Shown: positions 44,483 to 54,590 of the stretch, piece by piece | How positions within the stretch are numbered: the stretch's first letter is position 1 | Layout of the letters: every line of letters begins with the position of its first letter | NCBI GenBank assembly: GCA_945901065.1 | Contig: CAMDKI010000002.1 | Span: 1-64,000 of the forward strand | DNA: 64,000 bases | Reading direction: 5' to 3' | DNA from: Chitinophaga pinensis | GTDB taxonomy: Bacteria > Bacteroidota > Bacteroidia > Chitinophagales > CAIOSU01 | Translations under genes and position numbers: made by a program | Notes under the pieces: generated by a model | Seen by the model: only the letters and a program-made list of their open reading frames with translations | The model's database searches: none | What the model was told of the DNA's origin: nothing

Positions 44483-45965
44483 CTACCTTGCGATAAAGTC
44501 GGCTGCTCTCAGTAACCACCTCAACTACATAAGTACCCGCAGCTAGTTTAGCGATTTCCAATCGGGCCTCTGTGGCATTTGCATTTAGGCTAATACTGCT
44601 CACAACTTCGCCTTTGGGTGTATATACGTTCAAGGTTGCACCATTCAAACCCGCTCCAAAAGTTACGTTTATAAAATCTTGAGTAGGGTTCGGATAAATA
44701 TTCCATTCAATTTCTTGGCTCAAGGCAGGGTTCTCAGCGCCAGTTAAGCAATCAACCCGTTTGCTGCGCATGTAGTTCAACGACAAAATAACATAAGGTA
44801 AGCCCGCTGCATTATGCGATAGCTCGTTAGAGATAACGGTAAGTTGCACATCAGGAGCATTATTATCCTCAAACACTTGCATTACAAACTGAACATTGCT
44901 TACCGGATTTTCAATATCGGCAGTGCTATGATAAAAATTAACCGGCATTTGTGGAGTCCAATCGTAAAGGCTATTGTATGCCAGTAGTTTGCGGAAATAA
45001 AAGTTCGGGTCGTTTTGAAACTGCGCGCGGAATGTATCTGTAAGCATACGCACTGGTATAGAGTCGAGCCTACCATTAGGATACTCATTGGTATTTCTGT
45101 CCAATATCAATGCCAATAGCGAGTCATACGGATATCTGAAAACGGAATCAAATGCAACAGCGGGGTCGTTCGGCAGGTTAAGGTTGAAAAGGCTGTCTCG
45201 GTATACTTCGGCGTACGTGCGCACAATCATGCAAAGGGCATGCGGTTCTGGCGTAACTCGGGTGTTCGATGCTAGGCTATCTGCGGCTACGCCAGCCAAA
45301 TCAAAAGTACCACCACCTGGCGCAACAGCGGTTACGGTAAGCTCGCCTGCATGGTACAATTGTATTTCTCTGGCAGTAGCAAACGATGAATGCCCGCCCT
45401 GCGAATATCCTGACAAAAACAACTGATCGGTTAAGTCTACTCCTTCAATCTGAGCAATGGTTTTGGCAGCCCTAATTAAGTCAACGGTAGCCGTGGCCTC
45501 AGTTTTGGCATTCATAAAAGCTTGGTAACCCGGCGAGGCATCAACTCCTAAATGGATATAATCGGGCGCAATACCTACAAAACCGTTGCTGGCAATGCCT
45601 TTAGTAATCATACCATATATACTACCGGGATTAGAAGGTACCTCACCATCTTTCAGACAGAAACCGTGCCCAAAGGTCATAATACCCGATGCACAAGGAT
45701 AACCAGTGGGTAAAGTAACCAGCCCGGTTGCAATAGTTAACGAGTCAGGACGATAATCCTCTGTGTAATATTGCACTTTAAACACTTTAAAGTCATACTC
45801 TAAACCTAATACGGAGCCCGGAAAACCAGTATACTGCTCCACCTCAACACCAAAGCTATCGGCAGTTAGCGTCTGAACCAAAGTATAGCCCACAATTTCG
45901 CCCCGTTGCTGGGCATATGATACAAGACTAAAAAAACTTACTAGGGCAAAAAGAGCAAAACGCAT
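44472..45965 (-). CDS. Secreted alpha/beta-hydrolase (lipase/peptidase-like) with T9SS domain
   Basis: A 497-residue protein. The start at 45965 (MRFALFALVSFFSLVSYAQQ) gives a clean signal peptide; the 28 extra upstream residues of the open frame do not. The alpha/beta-hydrolase core has the nucleophile elbow GYSQGGHSS (Ser near 188), preceded by the GIMTFGHGFCLKDGE oxyanion region, similar to secretory lipases of the LIP type. T9SS type A tail: WNIYPNPTQDFINVTFGAG to LYRKVVKM. Exported enzyme; substrate unknown. Confidence 0.85.
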   Translation of the reverse strand: MRFALFALVSFFSLVSYAQQRGEIVGYTLVQTLTADSFGVEVEQYTGFPGSVLGLEYDFKVFKVQYYTEDYRPDSLTIATGLVTLPTGYPCASGIMTFGHGFCLKDGEVPSNPGSIYGMITKGIASNGFVGIAPDYIHLGVDASPGYQAFMNAKTEATATVDLIRAAKTIAQIEGVDLTDQLFLSGYSQGGHSSFATAREIQLYHAGELTVTAVAPGGGTFDLAGVAADSLASNTRVTPEPHALCMIVRTYAEVYRDSLFNLNLPNDPAVAFDSVFRYPYDSLLALILDRNTNEYPNGRLDSIPVRMLTDTFRAQFQNDPNFYFRKLLAYNSLYDWTPQMPVNFYHSTADIENPVSNVQFVMQVFEDNNAPDVQLTVISNELSHNAAGLPYVILSLNYMRSKRVDCLTGAENPALSQEIEWNIYPNPTQDFINVTFGAGLNGATLNVYTPKGEVVSSISLNANATEARLEIAKLAAGTYVVEVVTESSRLYRKVVKM

Positions 45966-46109
45966 GGAGGTAATAATTTGACAATGAGGAGATTCCCTAA
46001 AAATAGTGAATATTTTGAAACGGCAACTACTAAATTTTATTATTGGCAATGAATCGCTAACTTCATGGTACGTTAATCACACTACCAAGAACCCGTAAAA
46101 TATACATCA

Positions 46110-47294
46110 ATGGCCAATCCATTTACCGAGGAGCACGACTTGTTGCGCCAATCGTTTAGGAAATTTGTTGAAATAGAAATGTTGCCCTATGCCGACGAGT
46201 GGGAAAAAAACCACACTTGCCCAAGGCACATTTTCGAGAAAATGGGCGAGCAAGGCTTTTTTGGCGTAAGCTTCCCCACTGAAGTTGGCGGCAGTGGTAT
46301 GGACCTATGGGCCGCAGTTACCATAGCATCGGAGCTAGCCTACACCAACTTAGGAGGCTTGGCCATGTCGTTGTATGCACATACATACTTACCATTGCCA
46401 TTGATAAATGCCATCGGTACGCCAGAGCAAAAAGAAAAGTACCTACGCCCTGCCTTGGAAGGTAAGAAGATAGCGGCACTGGGCATTACCGAGCCCAATG
46501 CTGGTAGCGACGTAGGGGGTATTATTACCAAAGCCGAAGATATGGGCGACCACTTTTTGGTAAATGGCGCCAAAATGTGGATTACCAATGGCACTATGGC
46601 CGATTTTATTGTATTGGTTACCCGCACAGGCCCTGGCCACAACCTTAGTCTTTTAATATTTGATACCGATACCCCTGGTTTTTCGGCTGTGAGAGTTGAG
46701 AATAAGTTGGGCATGCATACCTCTGATACTGGACAGCTATATTTCGAAAACTGCAAAGTACCTAAAGCTAACCTATTGGGCGAGAAAGACTTTGGTTTCT
46801 ATTACCTAATGAACAACATTCAAGAAGAGCGCTTAATTGCATCTATAATGGGCACCTATGCCGCCGAGTGGGCATTAGGCAAAGCCATACAATACAGCAA
46901 AGAGCGCGAAGCTTTTGGTCGCCAAATTGGCAAATTCCAAGTATTGCGCCACAAAATGGCCCAAATGGCTATTACCGTTGAGGCTTGCCGTTCGTTTGCC
47001 TTCCGCGCTGTTGCAGAGTTTATTGAGGTAGGCCCAGAAGCTATTCAAACCATAAGCATGTCAAAAGCTTTTGTAAGCGAAGAAGCCTTAAAAGTGATTC
47101 ACGATGCCATTCAAATTCACGGCGGCTGGGGCTATCACGAAGACTATGGCTTGGCCCGCGCCTGGCGCGATACGCGACTTATGACCATTGGTGCTGGAAC
47201 TACAGAAGTGATGCACGAAATTATCAGTAAAATGATAGTGGATGATAAACAATACAAGCGTCAGTTTTTGAAAGCCCGAGGACAAGCGGTTTAG
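46110..47294 (+). CDS. Acyl-CoA dehydrogenase
   Basis: A 394-residue flavin enzyme with all acyl-CoA dehydrogenase signatures: GITEPNAGSDV (FAD/substrate), MWITNGTMADF, REAFGRQIGKFQVLRHKMA, and the C-terminal GGWGYHEDYGLARAWRDTRL. It oxidises acyl-CoA to enoyl-CoA and passes electrons to ETF. Chain length or branched-chain specificity is not readable with confidence. Single gene with a terminator 28 bases downstream. Confidence 0.93.
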   Translation: MANPFTEEHDLLRQSFRKFVEIEMLPYADEWEKNHTCPRHIFEKMGEQGFFGVSFPTEVGGSGMDLWAAVTIASELAYTNLGGLAMSLYAHTYLPLPLINAIGTPEQKEKYLRPALEGKKIAALGITEPNAGSDVGGIITKAEDMGDHFLVNGAKMWITNGTMADFIVLVTRTGPGHNLSLLIFDTDTPGFSAVRVENKLGMHTSDTGQLYFENCKVPKANLLGEKDFGFYYLMNNIQEERLIASIMGTYAAEWALGKAIQYSKEREAFGRQIGKFQVLRHKMAQMAITVEACRSFAFRAVAEFIEVGPEAIQTISMSKAFVSEEALKVIHDAIQIHGGWGYHEDYGLARAWRDTRLMTIGAGTTEVMHEIISKMIVDDKQYKRQFLKARGQAV

Positions 47295-47322
47295 TAAAAC
47301 GATACCACCATAATATATACAG

Positions 47323-47354
47323 CAGCCATTTGGTAGTTACCAAGGGGCTGTTTG
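47323..47354 (+). terminator. Terminator of the acyl-CoA dehydrogenase gene
   Basis: CAGCC/GGCTG outer and TTGGTA/TACCAA inner stems followed by TTTGTTTA. The ~220 bases between it and the gpmI promoter hold no credible gene. Confidence 0.65.
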
Positions 47355-47574
47355 TTTATAAGCCCCACTCCTCCTCTTGCAACTGTTCCAACGCAAGGTT
47401 AACCAATTAGGGTTATATGGCCATCCGCCAAAAACGGCAATGCCCTGTAGCTTATAGAAAAAAATTGTGCACGAAAAGTGCCAATGCAAGCCCAATGTTA
47501 AAAGCTTCTTTTTTATTGGCAAGGGTATGGCTTTGGCATTGTGAGTTTCTAAACGTAAAAAGGTAACTTAACTT

Positions 47575-47582
47575 TATCTTTG
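47575..47582 (+). promoter_or_regulatory. -7 box for gpmI
   Basis: TATCTTTG, an exact TAnnTTTG, lies 35 bases upstream of the ATG at 47618. Confidence 0.5.
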
Positions 47583-47617
47583 TTGAACCTAGATAGTTAT
47601 ATTTCGATTAAGTGAGT

Positions 47618-49165
47618 ATGAAAAAGAAAGTGCTGTTAATGATATTGGATGGTTGGGGCATAGCAACCGACCCGAAAGTATCGGCCATTGACCAAGCCAA
47701 CACCCCATTTATCGATTCGCTATATACAAAATACCCCCATGCCACTCTCAGCACATCGGGATTGGATGTTGGCCTGCCCAATGGACAAATGGGCAATAGC
47801 GAGGTTGGCCATATGAACATTGGTGCTGGCCGGGTAGTATACCAAATGCTGGTGCGCATAAATAAAAGCATTGAGGATGGCGAGATAGACCAAAACCCAG
47901 CGCTGCTTGATGCGCTGCAATATGCTAAAACCAACAACAAAAAAGTACACCTGCTAGGCCTAGTAAGCGATGGTGGCGTGCACTCGCACATCAACCACTT
48001 GAAAGGGTTGTTGAAAATAACACAAGCCCATGGGCTAAAAGATGTTTTTGTGCATGTCTTTACCGATGGCCGCGATACTGATCCACACAATGGAGTGAAG
48101 TACCTAAATGATTTGCAATCGTTTCTGGAAACCAACGACGCCAAAGTAGCCTCCGTAATTGGCCGATATTATGCCATGGACCGCGACAAACGATGGGAGC
48201 GAGTGAAACTAGCCTACGACCTTTTGGTTCACGGCACTGGCGAACATGCCACCGACCCAGTAAAAGCATTGGAGCAATCATACGCTGCGGGAATTACCGA
48301 CGAATTTGTTAAACCCATTGCCATAACCGATAATACCGGAAAACCATTGGCTACCATAAACGAGGGAGATGTAGTGCTATTCTTTAACTTCCGCACCGAC
48401 AGGGGCCGCGAGCTGACCATGGCTTTAACACAGCAAGCTTTTCACGAGCAAAACATGGCACCCCTGCCCTTGCGCTACCTTACCATGACCACTTACGACG
48501 AATCGTATAAAAACGTGGAGGTATTGTTTGAAACCGACAACCTCCATCATACGCTAGGCGAGGTATTGGCACAGCATCATAAAACACAAATTCGCATTGC
48601 CGAAACGGAAAAATACCCACACGTTACGTTCTTTTTCAATGGCGGCAGGGAAGAGCCTTTTATTGGCGAGGAACGCATTATGTGCCCATCACCTAAAGTA
48701 GCCACCTACGATTTGAAACCTGAAATGAGCGCTTATGACCTGCGAGATGCATTAGTGCCGAAGTTACTCGAAGGCAAGGCAGATTTTGTATGCCTCAACT
48801 TTGCCAATGCCGACATGGTAGGGCATACTGGTATTTTCGAAGCCGCTGTAAAAGCTTGCGAAGTGGTTGATGTTTGTGCACACGATGTTGTTGAAGCAGC
48901 GTTAAAAGGCGGCTACACCACTATTATTATTGCCGACCATGGCAATAGCGACTGCATGATAAACCCTGACGGCACACCCAATACTGCACATACTACTAAT
49001 TTGGTGCCTTTTATTCTAGTTGATGATGCGTACAACCAGCCCATTGCTGGTGGTCGCTTGGGCGACTTGGCACCTACCATTTTGGAGCTTATGGGCATAG
49101 ATAAGCCCAAAGAAATGACCGGAACCTCGTTGTTGCACCCCTTTAAGCCTGCAGCACATGCCTAG
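47618..49165 (+). CDS. gpmI: 2,3-bisphosphoglycerate-independent phosphoglycerate mutase
   Basis: A 515-residue Mn-dependent glycolytic mutase (3-PG to 2-PG). MILDGWG provides the first metal Asp and GNSEVGHMNIGAGRVVYQ the phospho-Ser. Further signatures are HVFTDGRDTDP, VIGRYYAMDRD and ADHGNSDCMINPDG near the end. ATG at 47618 is preferred over GTG at 47612. The final 8 bases overlap the phosphoesterase gene. Confidence 0.96.
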   Translation: MKKKVLLMILDGWGIATDPKVSAIDQANTPFIDSLYTKYPHATLSTSGLDVGLPNGQMGNSEVGHMNIGAGRVVYQMLVRINKSIEDGEIDQNPALLDALQYAKTNNKKVHLLGLVSDGGVHSHINHLKGLLKITQAHGLKDVFVHVFTDGRDTDPHNGVKYLNDLQSFLETNDAKVASVIGRYYAMDRDKRWERVKLAYDLLVHGTGEHATDPVKALEQSYAAGITDEFVKPIAITDNTGKPLATINEGDVVLFFNFRTDRGRELTMALTQQAFHEQNMAPLPLRYLTMTTYDESYKNVEVLFETDNLHHTLGEVLAQHHKTQIRIAETEKYPHVTFFFNGGREEPFIGEERIMCPSPKVATYDLKPEMSAYDLRDALVPKLLEGKADFVCLNFANADMVGHTGIFEAAVKACEVVDVCAHDVVEAALKGGYTTIIIADHGNSDCMINPDGTPNTAHTTNLVPFILVDDAYNQPIAGGRLGDLAPTILELMGIDKPKEMTGTSLLHPFKPAAHA

Positions 49166-49844
49166 GCGGTGGGTAATAAGTGATATTCATGGGTGCAACC
49201 GCACATTTAAGCTATTGCTTGAGCGATTAGCCTTGCAACCCGATGACCAGCTGTTTTTGCTAGGCGACTATATTAATAAAGGACCCCGAAGCAGGAAGGT
49301 TATCAATACCATTTTGAAGTTGCGCGAAGAAGGCTTTAAGGTGCGTTGCCTTATGGGCAACCATGAAGACTTATTGCTGAAATGCCTCGAAGACCCCTTG
49401 TTAGTTCCTGTATTCAACCAACAAGGAGGCAAAGAAACGTTAAAGAGCTTTAAGGTAAAAACAGTAAGCGACATACCTACGGAGTATATCAATTTCTTTC
49501 ATAGTCTAGAGTATTATATTGAGCTAGAAGATTTTGTGCTGGTGCACGCGGGTCTCAACTTCATCGACAAAAACCCGTTTACCGACAGGCATGCCATGCT
49601 TTGGAGCCGTAACAACCGCATTATACCAGCCAAAATACAATTTAGGCGCATTATTCATGGCCATACACCTACCAAGCTTAACACCATTAGGGCAGCCCTA
49701 AAACGCCTAAAAAATTATACCATAAGCATAGATGCTGGTTGCGTTTATGAAGCCGAAGGTATGGGCAACCTCATTGCCCTGAACCTTGATACTTTTGAAT
49801 TGGTGGTGCAGAAGAACGAAGAAGGAATGCAGTTACCCAAGTAA
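49158..49844 (+). CDS. Metallophosphoesterase (Ser/Thr protein phosphatase-like)
   Basis: A 228-residue PPP-type phosphoesterase. Metal ligands: D9-x-H11 (ISDIHGCN), GDYINKGP (36-43), GNHE (67-70), VHAGL and IIHGHTP. The short single-domain form resembles bacterial PrpE/ApaH-like enzymes; substrates may be phosphoproteins or dinucleoside polyphosphates. Overlapping translation with gpmI and a 16-base gap to the DUF1801 gene indicate one operon. Confidence 0.88.
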   Translation: MPRRWVISDIHGCNRTFKLLLERLALQPDDQLFLLGDYINKGPRSRKVINTILKLREEGFKVRCLMGNHEDLLLKCLEDPLLVPVFNQQGGKETLKSFKVKTVSDIPTEYINFFHSLEYYIELEDFVLVHAGLNFIDKNPFTDRHAMLWSRNNRIIPAKIQFRRIIHGHTPTKLNTIRAALKRLKNYTISIDAGCVYEAEGMGNLIALNLDTFELVVQKNEEGMQLPK

Positions 49845-49860
49845 ATCCATCTCAACCGCA

Positions 49861-50286
49861 ATGGCAGAAAATAAAACTCAAGCTACCAACATTAGTGTCG
49901 CTTCATTTTTTGATGCGATAGAAGATGAGCAACGCAGGCAAGATTGCATTGCAGTTGCCACTTTAATGGAAGGAGCAACTGGCGAACACGCAAAAATGTG
50001 GGGGCCAACAATTGTTGGCTTTGGCCAATACCATTATAAATATGAAAGTGGCCGAGAGGGGGATTTTTTGATAGTTGGGTTTTCGCCGCGAAAACAGAAC
50101 CTGACCCTATATGTTATGGATGGTTTCAGCAACTACGGTGTGCTTTTGTCGAAATTGGGAAAATACAAAACCGGCAAATCATGCTTGTATCTCAAAAACC
50201 TGAGCGATGTGAATATGGAAGTACTGAGACAGTTAATTGCCGAATCGGTGCAATACATGCGCACCAAGAACCATATTGAGGGCTAA
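49861..50286 (+). CDS. DUF1801-domain protein
   Basis: A 141-residue protein with the DUF1801/YdhG-like fold: an N-terminal helix ISVASFFDAIEDEQRRQDC, then MWGPTIVGFGQYHYKY and LIVGFSPRKQNLTLYVMDG, the core pattern of the family (related to iron chaperone-like frataxin-fold proteins). The function is not established. The start chosen is ATG at 49861, just after the phosphoesterase stop; the earlier in-frame start lies inside that gene. It is the last gene before a terminator. Confidence 0.85.
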   Translation: MAENKTQATNISVASFFDAIEDEQRRQDCIAVATLMEGATGEHAKMWGPTIVGFGQYHYKYESGREGDFLIVGFSPRKQNLTLYVMDGFSNYGVLLSKLGKYKTGKSCLYLKNLSDVNMEVLRQLIAESVQYMRTKNHIEG

Positions 50287-50296
50287 AAACCTTAAA

Positions 50297-50329
50297 AAAA
50301 AGCCATCGGGAAGGAATCCGATGGCTTTC
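50297..50329. terminator. Bidirectional terminator
   Basis: AAAGCCATCGG and CCGATGGCTTT form a perfect stem. On the minus strand it is followed by a clean run of T, so it serves the repeat-rich T9SS gene as well as the plus-strand DUF1801 gene. Confidence 0.85.
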
Positions 50330-50463
50330 GTTGACCAATTTCTATTTAACTCGGAGGAAGGTTGAGTTTAAATAGCATAAAATTCATAGAGGAAATGCAC
50401 ATTTTTTTGAGGGTGAAAAAATATCAATCTTCATTTGACCAAGGGGAGGAACCCTAATAAAGA

Positions 50464-53400
50464 TTATTGCTTTATAAATCGTTGGCTACTTACGCCTTCG
50501 GCGCTAACCAATTTTAGTATGTACATTCCGGGGCTTAGGCTGCTTACATCAAGGCTTTCGTTGTTGCCGAAAGTAACTGGTGCATGGCTTATACTTCTGC
50601 CAGTTTGGTCGGTAATTTCTACCTCAACCAGTTTCCCTGTTTCGCCACCCGATATTTCTATCTTGCTCTCTGCAGGGTTAGGGTAAATTGCCCAAGTAAC
50701 TGTTGGTGCATCGTTGCCTTTGATAAGCACTGAAACCAGCTCGCTGTTTTCAAATGCTCCATCTATATCTACTTGTTTCAAGCGGTAGTATAGCAAACCT
50801 TCCTTAGGGTCGGTATCAATGTATTCGTAATGCTTTTCAACACTGGAGTTTCCAGCACCGCTTACCTCACCAATAGTTTCAAACGTTACGCCATCCAAAG
50901 AGCGCTCTACGTTATAACGGTCGTTGTTTATTTCAATTTGGGTAGTCCAATTCAAGGCCACCCCTTCAGGTACCACATGACCGGTAAAAGAAGTCATTTC
51001 AACAGGCAATGCACCACCACCTGCAGCCGAGCCGAAGCTAAACGGGCTGAAGCTTGTTACGGAGTTCGCCGTTGTTACGGAACCTGCTGCCTCTGTGCCA
51101 ATAAAGTTTTTGAAACCAAGGTCGTTCCATATTTGGCCAGTGGCATCCCAGTGAGCAATCCTAAGTGCTGTCATATTTAATACTTGGCTACTGTGGTCGC
51201 CCCAGCTCATGGTTACTTCTACTGCCGAGGTACCATTGGTGCGGTCTAGGTTCCAATATTCTCTGGTCGAGATAAGCTCCATAGTAGATTCCATGCTCAT
51301 GGTATCAAAGCCAGCATCATCTGGGTTGCTGCGGAAATACTCGGCAGTAAAATGATCGGTAGCACTTATTGGGGCCGATATGGCAATGGGAGCAAAATAA
51401 GTTAGGTTGCCAATCGGAAATTCAAACAAATCATTGCCTATTTTCCTTACTGGCCCTACTACACAACTTGCCGAATTTGCGCCAGTGGCTAGGGCATTGT
51501 CGTTAAATATCAACAGGTTAGCAGCATCAGTCAATATTCTGCCATTTACAAATTGTAAGTCATTAATAATGTTAACGGGTGTATTTAAAGTCAAACTGCC
51601 CGAGGTAAGAATTGATAATCTTTCAATATTTAATGCCACCGAACCACTTCCCAGTATACTTTGGGCTGTGTTACCGTCAATTTGAATGGTACCTGTGCCA
51701 GCACCCAAGTTCACTGCTGTGGTGCTTCCCAATATCGATATGTTACCTTTAAAACTGTTAGTGCCATTATATGCCACGTCAATAGCACCAGTAGAATCTT
51801 GAACTATTATAACAGTACCGTTGTGAGTATCGGGGTTTGTATTGGCCAACCTTAAACGTCCGTTTGAGCGGTTGCGAAAAGTTACGTTGCTAAATGTATT
51901 GCCACCTACCCAAGTATCATTAGTTGCTCCTCTTTTGGTAAAAGTTGTTGAGGCACTGCCCTGGCTAAAGGTACATGCGGTAACGGTAGAGTATGTGTTT
52001 GCATAGAATTTATTATTGCCAGTAAAGCTGCTGTTACTCATACTAATAGTATTGGCGTTGCAAGTAAGGCTGCCAGCTATGCTGCTGTTGGTAATAGTAA
52101 GTGTAGTGGCACTAAAGCTATCATTTGCGGCCACATCGGTTTGCGTAAATGCATCAATATTGAGTGGTGCGCCTGCGTATCCATTGGTTTTAAGTGAATA
52201 TCCGGTTGCAATATCGGCAGTACCGGTGCCCGCACCTATTGTTATGCCACCTGTACCGGTGCAATCAAGATAAACGTTTCCGGCAAAAGTTGATGATAAG
52301 TTATAGGCTACTTGCATAGTAGCGGCATTGCTCACTGCAAAGCGGCTAGTGCCAAGGTAAGTATCGCCATTGGTACCCGCCAAACGAATGTATTGCGCTG
52401 CACTATTATTTATTACAGTAGTATTATAAAAGGTATTATTACCATTCCATACTTCGTTAGTGTTGCCAGTTTTGGTAAAGGTAGTGGTGCCGCTGGTAGC
52501 ACTAAAGTTGTTGCCGCTCATAGTAGCAAATGTACCCGAGGTAAAACTATTGGTACGTTGGAAGGTAGAGTTGGTTATGGTGCTAGTGCCGCTCACGGTA
52601 GCAGTAAAATTGCCACGCATAGTGGCAGCGTTGGCTACAAAGGTGCTAGGGCTAAACGAGCCATTGGCTGCAGAACCGTTTTGAGTAACCCTTCTCAACG
52701 ACAAGGTACCGCTGCTAAAGCCATTGGTAAGCAATGCATAACCTGAAGCTATGGTAGTAGTACCTGTTGATGCCCCGAAAAAGATACCATTGCTGCTTGT
52801 GCAATCTGCATAAACATTGCCATTGAAAGTTGCATTACTGGTGTAGGCAATCTCAAAATAATTGCTGCCACTGGCTACAAAACGGGTGGTGCCGTTGTAT
52901 GTATCGGCAGCAGTGGTGCCTATGCGTATCAATACATCGGCAGTGCTGTTGGTAAAAGTGCAGTTGGTGTAAGTGTTCCCGCCCGTCCAAGTATTAGTGG
53001 TTCCAGCTGTTTTGGTTATGGTAGTAGTACCCGCAAGGTTACTAAATACACTCGTGCTTATATTGGATAGGTTGGTTGCCGTAAAGCTATTGGTTCTGCT
53101 AAAAGTTGAACCTGTAATGGTAGCCGTTGTGGCCGATGTAAGGGTAAAATTACCCCCAAATGAGCTGTTGGTAGATGTAAAAGTGGTTGGTGCAAAGCTA
53201 CCATTAGCTGTGGTGCCGCTTTGGGTAACCCTTAGCAACGACAATGTACCCGCAGTGAAGCCATTGGTAAGCAAACTATAACCCGAGGCAATGGTTGTGC
53301 TACCGCCTGTGGCACCAAAGTAGATACCGGTAGTGCTAGTATTATCAATGTATACGTTACCATTGAATACAGCATTTTGGGTAATGGCTATATTAATACG

Positions 53401-54465
53401 GTTGGTGCCCGAAGCAACAAACCGAGTGGTGCCGTAAAACGCATCGGCGGCAGTGCTACCCAAGCTAATTGTTTGGTTGGTGCTGTTGTTGAATATGGTA
53501 GTGTTGTAAAAACTGTTGCCACCATACCAACTGTTGCCCGCACCAGCTGCTTTCCTAAAAGTAGTAGTGCCTGATACACTGCTGAATGTTGACTCCCGCA
53601 GCACACTGAAGTTGTTGGCCGTAAAACTATTGGTAGCTCTAAATTGAGAAGTAGTTATACTTGCAGTTGTGGCGGTGACGGTAAAATTGCCCCCGAAAAT
53701 ACAGTTGGTGGGTGTAAAGTTGGTGGGTGTAAATGTACCATTTGCAGCTGTACCGCTTTGTGTAATGTTGCGGAGCGTTAGCTGGCCCGAAGTATAGCCC
53801 GTGGTTAACAGTGCATAACCCGAGGCAATGGTAGTTGCGCCACCGTTTTGCCCAAACCGTATACCGTTGCCACCTGTTGCATTGATGGTTACATTGCCGT
53901 TAAAAGTTGCATTGGCAGTGTAGGCCACATCTATATACTGGTTAGTAGTAGTAAGCTGTGTTGAGCCGTTAAACACATCGGCCGTGGTATTGGCCATGCG
54001 TATCCAGTTGTTATCGTTATTTATTATCGTAAGATTGTTAAAGGTATTGCCACCCGACCATGTATTATTGGTACCCGAAGTTTTATTCAAAATAATGCTG
54101 GTAGAAAAGGTGGTGCCGGTAAGGGTTGTAAAATCTACAGCATTTATTCGGCCATTATCAACTATTGCATTAGTAAGATTAGCAGCAATTGTAACCGTTA
54201 GTGTGCGGGTGCTTAAAAAAAGTCTACCACCTGTAACCGTTAGATTAGCTATGGTAGTATTCCCTGCTAAAGTAGGATGGTTAGGTGGCGCTGGATTAGT
54301 AATGTTTACGGTAGCGCCCGCACCTGGTATACCTACTGGTGTCCAGTTCGACGAAGTGGTCCAACTTGAGTTAGTTGCACCAGTCCAAGTATAAGTTTGC
54401 CCAAATGCTAAAGCAGGCAATAAGATAATGCACACAAATAGTGCAATTAGTTTTAAGTGTTTCAT
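50464..54465 (-). CDS. Large secreted repeat protein with T9SS sorting domain
   Basis: A 1,333-residue protein from ATG at 54465 (MKHLKLIALFVCIILLPALA signal peptide); the frame is open 14 residues further. A WTGATNSSWTTSSNWTPVGI module opens the mature protein. Then come five ~175-residue repeats rich in Thr, Asn and Gly (TTFTKTxGxTNxWxGGNTFxN ... NGNVYIDCT ... IASGYALLTNGF), likely beta-solenoid. A C-terminal beta domain (LPVEMTSFTGHVV) and a T9SS tail (WAIYPNPAESKIEISGG ... QRFIKQ) follow. A passive surface or adhesive role is inferred; the repeat family is not named. Confidence 0.85.
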   Translation of the reverse strand: MKHLKLIALFVCIILLPALAFGQTYTWTGATNSSWTTSSNWTPVGIPGAGATVNITNPAPPNHPTLAGNTTIANLTVTGGRLFLSTRTLTVTIAANLTNAIVDNGRINAVDFTTLTGTTFSTSIILNKTSGTNNTWSGGNTFNNLTIINNDNNWIRMANTTADVFNGSTQLTTTNQYIDVAYTANATFNGNVTINATGGNGIRFGQNGGATTIASGYALLTTGYTSGQLTLRNITQSGTAANGTFTPTNFTPTNCIFGGNFTVTATTASITTSQFRATNSFTANNFSVLRESTFSSVSGTTTFRKAAGAGNSWYGGNSFYNTTIFNNSTNQTISLGSTAADAFYGTTRFVASGTNRINIAITQNAVFNGNVYIDNTSTTGIYFGATGGSTTIASGYSLLTNGFTAGTLSLLRVTQSGTTANGSFAPTTFTSTNSSFGGNFTLTSATTATITGSTFSRTNSFTATNLSNISTSVFSNLAGTTTITKTAGTTNTWTGGNTYTNCTFTNSTADVLIRIGTTAADTYNGTTRFVASGSNYFEIAYTSNATFNGNVYADCTSSNGIFFGASTGTTTIASGYALLTNGFSSGTLSLRRVTQNGSAANGSFSPSTFVANAATMRGNFTATVSGTSTITNSTFQRTNSFTSGTFATMSGNNFSATSGTTTFTKTGNTNEVWNGNNTFYNTTVINNSAAQYIRLAGTNGDTYLGTSRFAVSNAATMQVAYNLSSTFAGNVYLDCTGTGGITIGAGTGTADIATGYSLKTNGYAGAPLNIDAFTQTDVAANDSFSATTLTITNSSIAGSLTCNANTISMSNSSFTGNNKFYANTYSTVTACTFSQGSASTTFTKRGATNDTWVGGNTFSNVTFRNRSNGRLRLANTNPDTHNGTVIIVQDSTGAIDVAYNGTNSFKGNISILGSTTAVNLGAGTGTIQIDGNTAQSILGSGSVALNIERLSILTSGSLTLNTPVNIINDLQFVNGRILTDAANLLIFNDNALATGANSASCVVGPVRKIGNDLFEFPIGNLTYFAPIAISAPISATDHFTAEYFRSNPDDAGFDTMSMESTMELISTREYWNLDRTNGTSAVEVTMSWGDHSSQVLNMTALRIAHWDATGQIWNDLGFKNFIGTEAAGSVTTANSVTSFSPFSFGSAAGGGALPVEMTSFTGHVVPEGVALNWTTQIEINNDRYNVERSLDGVTFETIGEVSGAGNSSVEKHYEYIDTDPKEGLLYYRLKQVDIDGAFENSELVSVLIKGNDAPTVTWAIYPNPAESKIEISGGETGKLVEVEITDQTGRSISHAPVTFGNNESLDVSSLSPGMYILKLVSAEGVSSQRFIKQ
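51530..54126 (-). repeat. Five-copy ~175-residue (~525-bp) internal repeat
   Basis: Copies share the order TTTFTK-xxG-xTNxWxGGNTFxN, NGTTRFVASG, ATFNGNVYxD, TTIASGYALLTNGF, RVTQxGxxANGSF. The fifth copy is shortened and runs into the C-terminal region. Confidence 0.85.
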
Positions 54466-54590
54466 GGCTTTGAGAATGAGGTTTTTTTTAGTTAATCGAG
54501 TTGCCAATGTGCCTTTGACTAATCCGATTGTCTCATTCTACGCACTTATACTTATATTGTTTCAGTACATTAACCTATTTTTAAAATAAT

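Noticed and set aside
47337..47522. 61-residue open frame on the minus strand
   Set aside because: It overlaps the acyl-CoA dehydrogenase terminator, has an unlikely composition and no start context.
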